A stretch of 64,000 bases of DNA. It comes from Mesotoga prima MesG1.Ag.4.2. GTDB lineage: Bacteria; Thermotogota; Thermotogae; Petrotogales; Kosmotogaceae. How positions within the stretch are numbered: position 1 is the stretch's first letter; every line of letters starts with the position of its first letter. Of this stretch, positions 45,627-54,567 are shown piece by piece. The stretch lies in the NCBI RefSeq assembly GCF_000147715.2, contig NC_017934.1:372001-436000 (forward strand), read 5' to 3'. A program made the translations under genes and the position numbers. The notes beneath the pieces are model-generated. The model had not been told where the DNA came from. It ran no database searches and was given only the letters and a program-made list of their open reading frames with translations.

Positions 45627-47300
45627 ATGAAACGCATTATCTTTATTTGTTTTCTTCTCATTTCATTGGTCTCATCAGCAAAGAATCTGATATACCTTGA
45701 TGAAAGAGGGCAGACGAGGGTCTTTACCAACTCCGTTGTAACTGACCGATCTATGGACTTTGTAAAACTTGATATTATCGGTGAGCTGATAAGAGGAGTA
45801 GTTGTCTCTCAATCACTTCGACAGGAAGAGACAATAATGATTCTCCCTTCGGGAATAATTGTTTCTCTATCTCACGAGACAAAAAGGGCAACCGTGGAAT
45901 TTGGAAGTGAATTTGACAACTCGATGATCTTTAAGGATGGCATGGTCTACATTAATGCCGAGCTACTTGCCGCAATTACCGACAAGTCTTTCTTCAGCGA
46001 GACTGAGGCACTGATACTCTATGCGCAGCCTGTAACGATAAAAAGCATTGTGAACAGGCCTGAATCTGTTTCAATTACTCTGGATAGAGACGTTCTCCCG
46101 GATTTTTTCACTGTCTGGTGGACTGGAAGCGGTTCTCTAGCCTTAACCTTGAAGCCGGCGAAAATCGATCCTTTTCTGGATGCAGAAGGAGTGACAGTGG
46201 CCACTGGAAGGGGGTTTGTAAAGATATCCGTGGAGAAACCCTGGCCAGACGTAGAATATGAGATTAAAGGGAGAACCCTCACTCTCATGGGAAAAAGCGG
46301 CATAGGGAGAACGATAGAGCAGGAAACGAGTACGGATTTCAGCTTGAATATTTTTGAATCTTATTCAGGTGGCCAGAAATTTACTATGTCTTACCTTGAA
46401 ATGAACGGCTCCAGCTTCTCTTTTGGCGTTCAACTTGCGAACAATGGGATTGGTGGCCTCGAAAAGGCAACTGATATTCTGAGAGAGAGTGGTTCAGAGA
46501 TTATGATAAACGGCGGCTACTTCGACCAGAATCAAAACCTCCCCATTGGTCTTCTTGTTCAAAACGGAAAAGTCTTAGGTCTCCCAAGCCTGGGAAGACC
46601 GGCGATATATTTCACTGAAGATGGAAAAACATATGTTACAAGGATGGACATATTGTACCTCGCAAAATTCGATGATCGGTTCGTTCAGATTACGGGTGTT
46701 AATTCTCCGTACAGAGGCGAAGCAGTGCTGTACACCGATGAATACCGTAACAGTATTCCAGAGTTCGATGACTTCACTTATCTGTCGGTAAAGGATGGAA
46801 GGATAGTAAAGGAAGGATTTTCATCAAAGGTGGAGAGGGATACTGATTTGCTGGTTCTTTCACCATCGTCTTTGCAGAAAATTGGAGATACTGCTTTTGT
46901 AGGCAGATCGGTTTCCTTTGAACTAATGAATTCATTTGGCGTGAAGATCACCGGAGCAGTTGAGGGTGGACCCATGATAATTCATAATGGGAGACCGGTC
47001 ACTAATTATGAGCAGAACTACTACTCGGCATCTCTTCTGGATGTCAGAGCACCGAGAACGCTTGTTGGCATCAAAGAAACCGGAGAAGTAGTATTCATTG
47101 TTATCGATGGATACCAGCACAGTAGCTATGGCTTAACTTTCAAAGAGATGATAGAATTCTTTAAAGACAAGGGATTTGAATCTCTAATGTGTCTTGATGG
47201 CGGCAAATCATCGGTGATGTCTGTGAATGGCGAAATAATCAATTCTCCATCCTCGGGAGTTCCCTCTCTTCCCGTAATAATAACCGGGTCGCGTAAATAG
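45627..47300 (+). CDS. Phosphodiester glycosidase-family secreted protein
   Basis: 557 residues from ATG 45627, 8 nt after AAGGAG. A signal peptide (about 3-19) leads to an N-terminal region of about 250 residues rich in beta strands that resembles the copper amine oxidase/N-terminal domains found in periplasmic hydrolases, then the NAGPA/DUF2233 domain. M-I-N-G-G-Y-F near 300, L-V-G-I-K-E-T-G and C-L-D-G-G-K-S-S-V-M near 525 are its landmarks. The family uncovers N-acetylglucosamine 1-phosphodiesters in animals; in bacteria it is thought to act on envelope glycans. Confidence 0.85.
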   Translation: MKRIIFICFLLISLVSSAKNLIYLDERGQTRVFTNSVVTDRSMDFVKLDIIGELIRGVVVSQSLRQEETIMILPSGIIVSLSHETKRATVEFGSEFDNSMIFKDGMVYINAELLAAITDKSFFSETEALILYAQPVTIKSIVNRPESVSITLDRDVLPDFFTVWWTGSGSLALTLKPAKIDPFLDAEGVTVATGRGFVKISVEKPWPDVEYEIKGRTLTLMGKSGIGRTIEQETSTDFSLNIFESYSGGQKFTMSYLEMNGSSFSFGVQLANNGIGGLEKATDILRESGSEIMINGGYFDQNQNLPIGLLVQNGKVLGLPSLGRPAIYFTEDGKTYVTRMDILYLAKFDDRFVQITGVNSPYRGEAVLYTDEYRNSIPEFDDFTYLSVKDGRIVKEGFSSKVERDTDLLVLSPSSLQKIGDTAFVGRSVSFELMNSFGVKITGAVEGGPMIIHNGRPVTNYEQNYYSASLLDVRAPRTLVGIKETGEVVFIVIDGYQHSSYGLTFKEMIEFFKDKGFESLMCLDGGKSSVMSVNGEIINSPSSGVPSLPVIITGSRK

Positions 47301-47328
47301 ATAGAAATAGATTTGGAGGTGGTCAGAT

Positions 47329-49401
47329 ATGGACAAGATTCCGGTCGATGCCAAAAGAGATATTGTACTCATTGGGCACCACGGGTCAGGTAAAACTCAA
47401 ATTGTTGATGCGATGCTTTTCAACGCAAAGCTTATTGATCGAATAGGCATCCTGGCGACTGATTCAGAAGAAGTCGAAAAAGAGAAGAAAGCAAGTTTCT
47501 CAATGGGAGTCACCAGCTTACCCCACAATGATAAGAGAATCTATGTGATCGATACTCCCGGTATGTCGGATTTTTATGCCGAGACAGCAAATGGTATTTT
47601 TGCATCGGAGAATGTTGTTGCGGTAATAAATTCAACTGCCGGGCTTGAGATACAGACAGAAAGGTTCGGTTCGATTGCCAAGGAGCTCAAGAAGGGGATT
47701 ATTGCGTTCTTCAATATGCTTGATAAGGAGAGAGCCGGTTACGAAGAAACCCTCTCGGATCTGGCGGATACATTTGAGAGAACCCCGGTCCTTGTACAGC
47801 TTCCAATCGGGAGAGAAGCGGACTTCCGGGGAATTGTAGATTTGGTGAAGATGAAAGCCTATATTTACGAGAACGAAGGCGCTTTCAAGGAAGAGGATAT
47901 TCCTGCTGATCTAAAGTCAGCGGCCGAAGAGTCTAGAACGAAAATGATCGAGGATATTGTTCAGAACGACGAGGAACTGATGATGAAGTATCTGGAAGGA
48001 GAAGAACTCTCGACAGAGGAACTGATCACTGCCCTCAGGAAAGCCTACCTTGCGAACGAAGTAATTCCGGTCCTTCTTGGATCAGCTGGAAAGAACATTG
48101 GAATTTCACAGCTCCTGGACTTTGTGAGTGCAGTTGGCAAGGGGCCTTCAGAAGCTTCTCCGAAAGCGGCAACGCTCCTCTCCGGAGAAAAGATTGATGT
48201 AGTTCCTGCTGAGGAAGAACCACTTGTTGCCTACATTTTCAAATCTGTTGTCGATCCCTTTGTTGGTAAGCTCACTTTTATGAAACTGCTTTCAGGAACT
48301 TTGAAGCAGGGAGACTCTTTCTATGTTGTTGATCAGGATTCCTCCGAAAAGGTAGGTCACGTTATGCTTCCGGAGGGTACAAAGGAAATTGAAGTAGATG
48401 AGGCGACGGTCGGAGACATAGTGAAGCTTAGCAAACTTAAGAAGAGCGCTGCCGGTAACACTGTTGCACACAAGGATAGGCAGCTGAAGCTGGACCTACC
48501 GGTTATGCCCGAACCAATGATATCAAAGTCTATCCAGCCGAAGTCAAAGGGAGACATAGATAAGATAAGTGGAGGTCTTGCCAGACTGGCAGAATCCGAT
48601 CCCACATTCAAGTGGGAAAATGATCCTGAGACCAACGAGACAGTTATCAGCGGTCTTGGTTCAGTCCATCTGGACATTATGATCGAGAGGCTTAAGAAGC
48701 TATTCTCTGTTGATGTAGAAGTTGGAAAGCCGAAGATCGCTTACAGAGAAACAGTAAGGAAGACTGTTGAGGCCGAGTACAAGCACAAAAAACAAACTGG
48801 TGGGCATGGCCAGTATGGGCACGTTCAGATAAAGATTGAGCCCAATGAACGCGGCGCAGGTTTTGAGTTTATAGACAAAATCGTTGGAGGTGTTGTTCCA
48901 AAGAACTATATCCCAGCTGTCGAGAAGGGCATTGTGGAAGCTATGAAGAAAGGTGTTCTCGCTTCATATCCCGTTGTCGACGCAAAAGTAACCCTTTTCT
49001 ATGGATCATACCACGACGTTGACTCTTCAGATATGTCATTTCAAATAGCTGCAAGACAGGCTTTTAAAAACGGGATGGCAGAAGCAAACCCTGTCATTCT
49101 TGAACCTTTGATGGACGTCGAGGTCTTTGTTCCTGAGGAGTCCACGGGAGACATAATGGGTGAAATAACTTCTAGAAGAGGTAGACCAATGGGAATGGAA
49201 CCTCAGGGCAAGGGTACTTCAAAGGTAGTCGCCCAAGTTCCTCTCGCAGAGATGCTAGACTTTGCGAATAAGCTCAGCTCAATTACGAGTGGTCGTGGAT
49301 ACTTTACCATGAAATTCAGTGGTTATCAGGAGACTCCGCCCGATGTCCAGCAGAAGATCATTCTTGAAAGGCAGAGAGAACTGGAAGAGCAGCAGAAGTG
49401 A
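47329..49401 (+). CDS. Elongation factor G-like GTPase (EF-G2 type)
   Basis: A 690-residue protein with all five EF-G domains. The GTPase domain departs from canonical EF-G: Walker A reads G-H-H-G-S-G-K-T instead of G-H-I-D-A-G-K-T, G3 is D-T-P-G and G4 is N-M-L-D-K. The usual E-R-G-I-T-I switch II sequence is missing. These features mark the EF-G2 paralogues, whose role in translocation, recycling or stress is not settled. A canonical fusA is not in the window. An intrinsic terminator follows. Confidence 0.88.
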   Translation: MDKIPVDAKRDIVLIGHHGSGKTQIVDAMLFNAKLIDRIGILATDSEEVEKEKKASFSMGVTSLPHNDKRIYVIDTPGMSDFYAETANGIFASENVVAVINSTAGLEIQTERFGSIAKELKKGIIAFFNMLDKERAGYEETLSDLADTFERTPVLVQLPIGREADFRGIVDLVKMKAYIYENEGAFKEEDIPADLKSAAEESRTKMIEDIVQNDEELMMKYLEGEELSTEELITALRKAYLANEVIPVLLGSAGKNIGISQLLDFVSAVGKGPSEASPKAATLLSGEKIDVVPAEEEPLVAYIFKSVVDPFVGKLTFMKLLSGTLKQGDSFYVVDQDSSEKVGHVMLPEGTKEIEVDEATVGDIVKLSKLKKSAAGNTVAHKDRQLKLDLPVMPEPMISKSIQPKSKGDIDKISGGLARLAESDPTFKWENDPETNETVISGLGSVHLDIMIERLKKLFSVDVEVGKPKIAYRETVRKTVEAEYKHKKQTGGHGQYGHVQIKIEPNERGAGFEFIDKIVGGVVPKNYIPAVEKGIVEAMKKGVLASYPVVDAKVTLFYGSYHDVDSSDMSFQIAARQAFKNGMAEANPVILEPLMDVEVFVPEESTGDIMGEITSRRGRPMGMEPQGKGTSKVVAQVPLAEMLDFANKLSSITSGRGYFTMKFSGYQETPPDVQQKIILERQRELEEQQK

Positions 49402-49419
49402 GATTATAAACGATACTTG

Positions 49420-49446
49420 AGCGGGGGAAATCCCCCGCTTTTCTTT
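49420..49446 (+). terminator. Intrinsic terminator after the EF-G-like gene
   Basis: AGCGGGGG (49420-49427) pairs with CCCCCGCT (49432-49439) over a 4-nt loop, followed by TTTCTTT. The 8-bp GC-rich stem is the strongest plus-strand terminator in the window and ends the long run that starts near 30.7 kb. Confidence 0.9.
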
Positions 49447-49504
49447 GAACGTTAGTTGACCAGTGGATGTCATAGGATTGAGAGTTAGGAGGAGCCGAGA
49501 AAAA

Positions 49505-49783
49505 ATGCACGTGGGCTATATGACTTATCTTTTGAGATTGTATGGAATAAGTTCCTTAAAGGAGAAACGAGCCGTAATCAAGCCTGTCCTAAATGACCTT
49601 CGAAGGAAATTCAATGCTTCAGTCGTTGAGACGGGGAAACATGATTCAAAACAAGAGAGCGAAATCACTGTCTGCATGGTGGCAAACGAAAGGGGCGAAC
49701 TCGATTCGCTCTTTCAATCGGTTTGGCAGCGAATAATCTGGAACGGTCTCGAAGTCTCAGGAGAGGACGGAGAGATCTGGTAA
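49505..49783 (+). CDS. DUF503 family protein (YlxP-like)
   Basis: 92 residues from ATG 49505, with AGGAGG about 10 nt upstream. Y-L-L-R-L-Y-G-I-S-S-L-K-E-K-R and D-L-R-R-K-F-N-A-S-V-V-E-T match DUF503. In many bacteria this gene lies in the nusA-infB-rbfA region; here it sits apart. It may interact with ribosome assembly factors, but no function is proven. Confidence 0.85.
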   Translation: MHVGYMTYLLRLYGISSLKEKRAVIKPVLNDLRRKFNASVVETGKHDSKQESEITVCMVANERGELDSLFQSVWQRIIWNGLEVSGEDGEIW

Positions 49784-49799
49784 TAAATGGAGGTGAAGA

Positions 49800-51023
49800 A
49801 TGAAGAAAATTCTAGTCTCGTTAATGCTGGTGTTTTTAGCATCTATTTCTATTTCTCAGCAGTTGTATATCTTCAGCGGGTTTTCTATCTATTCCGGAGA
49901 AGTCGTATTCGAGAATGGGACCGCAATCATAGAATTGCCGTATGGAGCTGATATCGTACCCGAAAGCCTTTCAGTGTTCGGTGCTCCTGAGAGAACACAT
50001 ATAAGATATCTTCCTGCCGATAGCCTAAAGTCCCTATATGAGAAACAAATAGGGAGATGGATCAAATTCCTCTTTGACGATGGAAGATCGGAAATGCTAG
50101 AAGTTATTTCTGACTTTCCCGTATTCAGAAATTCATATGGAGAAATACTTGTCAATCCAAAGGGCTCACCTGTTTTCACTGGTGAGTACACTCCAGCAGG
50201 ACAATTCTTGCTAGAGACTCAAGAAAACTACAACGGGCACGCGAGGTTTGCCTACCAAACGACGAATAACAACTGGACAGCAAGGTACTCCCTATCGGTG
50301 GACGATTTTTCAATGACTGGTCTGATGATTGTTGACTTAGGCGTTGAGCCACCGTCAACAATTACACTTGTATCTTCGAATCCTGAATTTGGCTACTCTG
50401 CTAGAGAGAGTTCAAGCAAAATGGCTAATGCATCCTACTCAATATCCCCAACTACTTCTGGCGCTGAAACAAGGCTTTACGAGATTTCTGTCCCGCTGAG
50501 CCGTGGGATCAATTACATATCATTTCTATCGAGGTTTGTTGAAGGAGAAAAGAGGCTAGTGTTCAGGGCCAACTGGGGAGCGAGCAACTATACGGGTGTC
50601 GATATTGATGTTCGCCTCAAAGAGGTCCCGCTAGATCTTCCATCTGGTATTATAGATATCTGGAGCGATTCGGTTTACTTGGGCTCGGCGGGAATTGGGA
50701 ACATAGCTGAAGGAGAGAACATTTCACTGGAAAGCGTTGCAAAATCTATTGAAATTGCCGGAAAGAAGATTTCGGAGACAATGAAGACTGATAGTACGTA
50801 CAGATACATTAGAAATACATATTACGTGAGAAATCTGTCTGAAGAAACGTCAGCGGTAGTGATCGAGGACTATCTTGGACAAAATGTAGACCAAATCAAT
50901 ATGGAAAATAACGAAAAATTCGAATACGTAAAAGCTGAAGGAAAATGGTCGGCAGTTATAACGGTTGAACCCGATCAAATTGCAGAGGTTAAAGTTGATT
51001 ACAGAGTACGATACGGTAACTAG
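49800..51023 (+). CDS. Secreted DUF4139-like protein of unknown function
   Basis: A 407-residue protein with a signal peptide (about 3-19). The body is beta-rich. Segments such as R-W-I-K-F-L-F-D-D-G-R and G-E-I-L-V-N-P-K-G-S, a central region with N-W-T-A-R-Y-S-L-S and a C-terminal V-V-I-E-D-Y-L-G resemble DUF4139-type proteins seen in many Gram-negative bacteria. There is no transmembrane anchor or lipobox. GGAGGTG lies upstream of the ATG. The end overlaps the yqeK start. Confidence 0.7.
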   Translation: MKKILVSLMLVFLASISISQQLYIFSGFSIYSGEVVFENGTAIIELPYGADIVPESLSVFGAPERTHIRYLPADSLKSLYEKQIGRWIKFLFDDGRSEMLEVISDFPVFRNSYGEILVNPKGSPVFTGEYTPAGQFLLETQENYNGHARFAYQTTNNNWTARYSLSVDDFSMTGLMIVDLGVEPPSTITLVSSNPEFGYSARESSSKMANASYSISPTTSGAETRLYEISVPLSRGINYISFLSRFVEGEKRLVFRANWGASNYTGVDIDVRLKEVPLDLPSGIIDIWSDSVYLGSAGIGNIAEGENISLESVAKSIEIAGKKISETMKTDSTYRYIRNTYYVRNLSEETSAVVIEDYLGQNVDQINMENNEKFEYVKAEGKWSAVITVEPDQIAEVKVDYRVRYGN

Positions 51024-51588
51024 AGAAGTTCGCGCCAAGGCAAAGTCGATGTGCTCTCCGGAAAGATTCGAGCATATTTTGAGAGTGGAAAGACTCGCAA
51101 AGAGATTAAGCAGCATTCATGGTATCGATTCCTCAGGAGTTGGTCTCGCTGCCGTTTCACATGATATGTTTAGAGACCAGGCGGAAGACGAACTAATGAG
51201 ACTAGCTATTTCCTTCGGGATTGATATGACTGAAATGGAGAGGGTTGCACCTGTTCTTCTTCACGGAAAAGTTGCCGCCCTTTATCTCAAAGAGGAATAC
51301 GGAGTTGACGGTGATGTCTTTCAGGCTGTCTACTGGCATGTAAGCGGGATTCCGGGCATGAGTACTACGGGAAAGATTTTGATGATTTCGGATATTGCTG
51401 AAGAAGGAAGAGACTTTTCCGAAGCCCTTCATATTCGTGAAACTGCAGAAGTAGATCTGGAAAAAACATTTGTTGACGTGATAAGATTGAAAATAACATG
51501 GGCCGTTGAGTCGGACAGTCTCTTGCTTCCCGAGACCGTGTGGACGTGGAATGAATTACATGGAGGTGCCAGTCATGTCTTTAATTAA
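50995..51588 (+). CDS. yqeK: HD-domain phosphohydrolase, YqeK family
   Basis: About 197 residues from TTG 50995, 6 nt after AGAGG; an in-frame ATG-type start at 50965 lies inside the preceding gene and is less likely. R-F-E-H-I-L-R-V-E near 25 and S-H-D-M-F-R-D near 50 give the HD metal site, with L-L-H-G-K near 87 and Y-W-H-V-S-G near 105. YqeK cleaves diadenosine tetraphosphate symmetrically to ADP. YqeK next to an LCP gene is a usual bacterial arrangement. Confidence 0.85.
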   Translation: MITEYDTVTREVRAKAKSMCSPERFEHILRVERLAKRLSSIHGIDSSGVGLAAVSHDMFRDQAEDELMRLAISFGIDMTEMERVAPVLLHGKVAALYLKEEYGVDGDVFQAVYWHVSGIPGMSTTGKILMISDIAEEGRDFSEALHIRETAEVDLEKTFVDVIRLKITWAVESDSLLLPETVWTWNELHGGASHVFN

Positions 51589-52285
51589 GCCCAAGAGACG
51601 ACGTGGTCCAAAACTATTGTGGTTGATTTTGGTGATTGTACTTGTCGTTGTAGCAGGTGCAGGCTATGTGTATTTCATAGTAAATGGGGTCAACAGCAGC
51701 GATGAGATGAAGGCAGAGTATGTAGATTATCTCTTCTACTGGCAGTCTGCGGATAATCCTCTCTATTACTATGTAAGGACTACGACGGTGGGCAGAACAT
51801 CGCTTGTAATCTTCCCAATTTTCGCCACTATTCAGAACTCCAAAGAGGTTCTTGATCCGCAACTAGGAGCAGATGCCGTTGAAGCAGTTCAGAGTTGGCT
51901 TGGTACTTCAGGTGATTTCTCTTATTTCGTCAATTTCACCCCCGACTTGATAGATGCTCTTTCTTCAAAACTCGGGGTCAATGCTTCGAATCCTGTCGAA
52001 CTCATCGATGCCATGGCTCTGCGAGGGTTTAAGTTATTTGATTACTGGAAGATAAATGATTTCGTTCAAACCGTTAAGGAGTACGACGTCGCTTCCATAT
52101 TGACTTCTGAAGGGATCGCTGTTCTACTTCGTCGCCTGGGAAATTCATCGAGGATGACCTATAAGCTCGAAACCTTAACTGAGTTTCCGATGAAGATATC
52201 AGTAGGAGTTGGAGGCGAAACGGTTTCACGAATGTATCTTAAACCCGATTCACTGGAGACAGTAAAAAAGGCATTAGCAGACTAA
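51575..52285 (+). CDS. Single-pass membrane protein of unknown function
   Basis: 236 residues from ATG 51575, with GGAGGTG 6 nt upstream. A basic start (K-P-K-R-R-R-G-P-K) and one helix (about 14-36) point to an N-in, C-out topology, leaving about 200 extracytoplasmic residues. No family was recognised. It lies between yqeK and an LCP gene (stop and start overlap by one base), so a role in envelope assembly with the LCP protein is a reasonable guess. Confidence 0.75.
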   Translation: MSLIKPKRRRGPKLLWLILVIVLVVVAGAGYVYFIVNGVNSSDEMKAEYVDYLFYWQSADNPLYYYVRTTTVGRTSLVIFPIFATIQNSKEVLDPQLGADAVEAVQSWLGTSGDFSYFVNFTPDLIDALSSKLGVNASNPVELIDAMALRGFKLFDYWKINDFVQTVKEYDVASILTSEGIAVLLRRLGNSSRMTYKLETLTEFPMKISVGVGGETVSRMYLKPDSLETVKKALAD

Positions 52286-53487
52286 TGAAATCTGTTCATC
52301 AATTTCTTGTGGCGTTGACGGTGCTGCAAGTTTTTCTCTTTTTCTTTCTGATTTTTCTCATTTTCAGGGATGCTTTTTACTCTTTCTCGGCAAAAGATCT
52401 TGCGGCAGAGAGCTTCCTGGTCGTAGGAGTAGATTCCGGTGGAAACTCAAGTGACGCAGTTGGTGGAAGAACAGATTATATCTCTATTGTGTATTTTCGG
52501 AATTCCGGAGGTCTCGTGTTAAAGAGCATCCCCAGAGATACTGTAGTTACTTACAGATCTGAAAAGAGAAAGATCAACTCCCTGTACAACTCCTTTGGGA
52601 TAGAGGCGCTTATCGAGGAAGTGGAAAAGCTTACCGGGAGAACGATAACGGGCTCCGTTGTTGTTGATTTCAATACTGTGACCGAAATAACGACCTTTAC
52701 CGGTCCTATTCGTGTTGAAGTTACGACGCCGATGCATCATGACGATTTCCAGCAGGGACTTCACATCCATTTCGAACCTGGCATTTATTTTCTCGAAGGT
52801 GAGGACCTGCTGAAGTTCCTTCGCTACAGAAGCTCTGATTCGGGTGATCTTGGTCGGATCGATAGACAGAAGAGAGTGTTGGAACAGCTCATCCGAAATC
52901 TTGTAAGTGCCGGGCCGTCGAAGATGATAGAAATGATAGATTTCGTGCTTGAAAAGACAGATATCAGCATAGACAAGAAGACTCTCACTGACTTCGCCGT
53001 TGCTTTCTTCACAGGCAAGAGGTCTGTAAGTTTCACACAGATAGATTACTACATCGATGATGAGGGTCAGATAGTTCCAACCGGTCCCGGCAGCGATGAA
53101 CCGAAAGCAGTCGAAATCGAAAGCAAATCGCCGAAGATTCTGGTGATAAACAATATTCCCGACTATGAGGAAAGATTTGGAGATTTCGCGGAAACAATAA
53201 AAAGTCAGTGGCTTGCTCAGGCAGGAGTGAAAGTAGATGCCACGGGTTTTGTACCGAATATTTCAGGCATTGAAAAGCGCGATACATATCTGTTCATAAA
53301 TTCGAAAGACTCAGAAATTAGAGAGCTCTTCTCAAAGGCGCACGTCTATCACAGACCCTTTGTTATGTTGACTTCCAGCTTCGGAGGGCTTGATTATTAT
53401 TATGCGTTGATAGATTCCCTGTCAAAGAATAGATTCTATCCAGCTAAGTATGATGCTTATGTGTTGCTTGGAGTAGGGGGAAGGTAG
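52285..53487 (+). CDS. LytR-CpsA-Psr (LCP) family protein with LytR_C domain
   Basis: A 400-residue protein with one N-terminal membrane helix (about 8-30). The LCP domain (about 45-245) shows D-Y-I-S-I-V-Y, L-K-S-I-P-R-D-T, K-I-N-S-L-Y and the phosphate-binding R-Y-R-S-S-D-S-G-D-L-G-R-I-D-R-Q. A C-terminal LytR_C domain (about 285-370) follows. LCP proteins move glycans from undecaprenyl phosphate to peptidoglycan or other acceptors. A diderm with an LCP protein is less usual and fits the Thermotogota envelope. Confidence 0.88.
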   Translation: MKSVHQFLVALTVLQVFLFFFLIFLIFRDAFYSFSAKDLAAESFLVVGVDSGGNSSDAVGGRTDYISIVYFRNSGGLVLKSIPRDTVVTYRSEKRKINSLYNSFGIEALIEEVEKLTGRTITGSVVVDFNTVTEITTFTGPIRVEVTTPMHHDDFQQGLHIHFEPGIYFLEGEDLLKFLRYRSSDSGDLGRIDRQKRVLEQLIRNLVSAGPSKMIEMIDFVLEKTDISIDKKTLTDFAVAFFTGKRSVSFTQIDYYIDDEGQIVPTGPGSDEPKAVEIESKSPKILVINNIPDYEERFGDFAETIKSQWLAQAGVKVDATGFVPNISGIEKRDTYLFINSKDSEIRELFSKAHVYHRPFVMLTSSFGGLDYYYALIDSLSKNRFYPAKYDAYVLLGVGGR

Positions 53488-53490
53488 TAG

Positions 53491-54441
53491 ATGAGGAGCA
53501 TTTTCAGGGATTTCACTTATGATTACTTCGGCATTTTGAGCTATCCAAAGGAGAGATGGTTCGATTTCTGGACAAGTTATAGAGAGAAGCATCCTAGAGT
53601 TCTAGAGGAGTACATGTTCAAGAACAACCTTGACGAAGAAGAACTCTCTCTGTCACTAGACAAACTCGAAAGGAGAGAGATTGACAGGCTGTCTCACTAC
53701 TGGGAGATTCAGGGACCTATTGAGAAATCGAGAGTTCTGAAAGAGCTCGGCAAGATGTCTCCCCAGCTTCATCTTGAAAGAGAGGATTTTGTGATCCACA
53801 TACTGGGTGCCCTTGGAAGACAGCAACATCTCATAGTCCCAACATCCAGAGGAAATGTAGTGATGATAGATCTCCTGTTTTGCTGGAAAGAAGGGAGCAT
53901 CAAAGACTTCTCAAGCGTCATATTGGCGGCCCTGAAGGATTTCCTTGAGTATTCAAGGGTAAACGTGCGTCATACTATGGACAGCGGGAAACGATCCGAA
54001 AGATTTGACTTGATACTTGATGTGATTGAGAGAGAAATCAAAGGCCGTTCTTTCAAAGAAAAGATGGCAATGATCTCTAAGCTCCTGGACAAGTATGTTG
54101 ATTACTACAACTGGACTGGCTTTTATCTCGTCAATGAAGAGAGATCCCTTGTTTTAGGGCCTTACGTCGGAGAACCCACGGAACATGTGAAAATCGCCTT
54201 TGGAAGTGGAATTTGCGGACAAGCCGCAGAAACTAAGAAGGTTTTCCTGGTGCCGGATGTATCAAAGGAGAACAACTATCTCTCTTGCAGTTCAAAGACG
54301 AAAGCCGAGATCGTGCTACCTTTAATAGTTGACGGAAAGGTAATAGGTGAACTGGATATTGACAGTCATTTTCAGAATAGTTTCGACCGCCTAGATGAGG
54401 AATTTCTCGAAAAAGTATGTGGACTCCTGATTGCAAGCTGA
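53491..54441 (+). CDS. GAF protein with fRMsr-like C-terminal domain and novel N-terminus
   Basis: A 316-residue protein. The C-terminal part (about 165-316) resembles free methionine-(R)-sulfoxide reductase: N-W-T-G-F-Y-L-V near 210, G-I-C-G-Q-A with Cys242, and Cys266 in L-S-C-S-S. The 10- and 24-residue spacings match the three E. coli YebR cysteines, but the first position is His232. The N-terminal 160 residues match no domain I know; they include two acidic helical stretches. Activity on free Met-R-sulfoxide, which would limit oxidative damage, is therefore uncertain. Confidence 0.75.
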   Translation: MRSIFRDFTYDYFGILSYPKERWFDFWTSYREKHPRVLEEYMFKNNLDEEELSLSLDKLERREIDRLSHYWEIQGPIEKSRVLKELGKMSPQLHLEREDFVIHILGALGRQQHLIVPTSRGNVVMIDLLFCWKEGSIKDFSSVILAALKDFLEYSRVNVRHTMDSGKRSERFDLILDVIEREIKGRSFKEKMAMISKLLDKYVDYYNWTGFYLVNEERSLVLGPYVGEPTEHVKIAFGSGICGQAAETKKVFLVPDVSKENNYLSCSSKTKAEIVLPLIVDGKVIGELDIDSHFQNSFDRLDEEFLEKVCGLLIAS

Positions 54442-54527
54442 AAATGGCTAATATTGGGGTGCATAGTATTGTAACTTTATTAAACTATAAATGACATTGT
54501 ATCTTTGGCATTCCTTCATAGTTTCGA

Positions 54528-54536
54528 TGCTACAAT
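54528..54536 (+). promoter_or_regulatory. Extended -10 promoter of the decarboxylase gene
   Basis: TGC-TACAAT at 54528-54536, 31 bp before the GTG at 54568. A TTGGCA lies 20 bp upstream of the hexamer, too far for a good -35. It lies in a 126-bp AT-rich gap. Confidence 0.5.
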
Positions 54537-54567
54537 AACTTGATTATTTTATAGGAGGGATGCCGTA

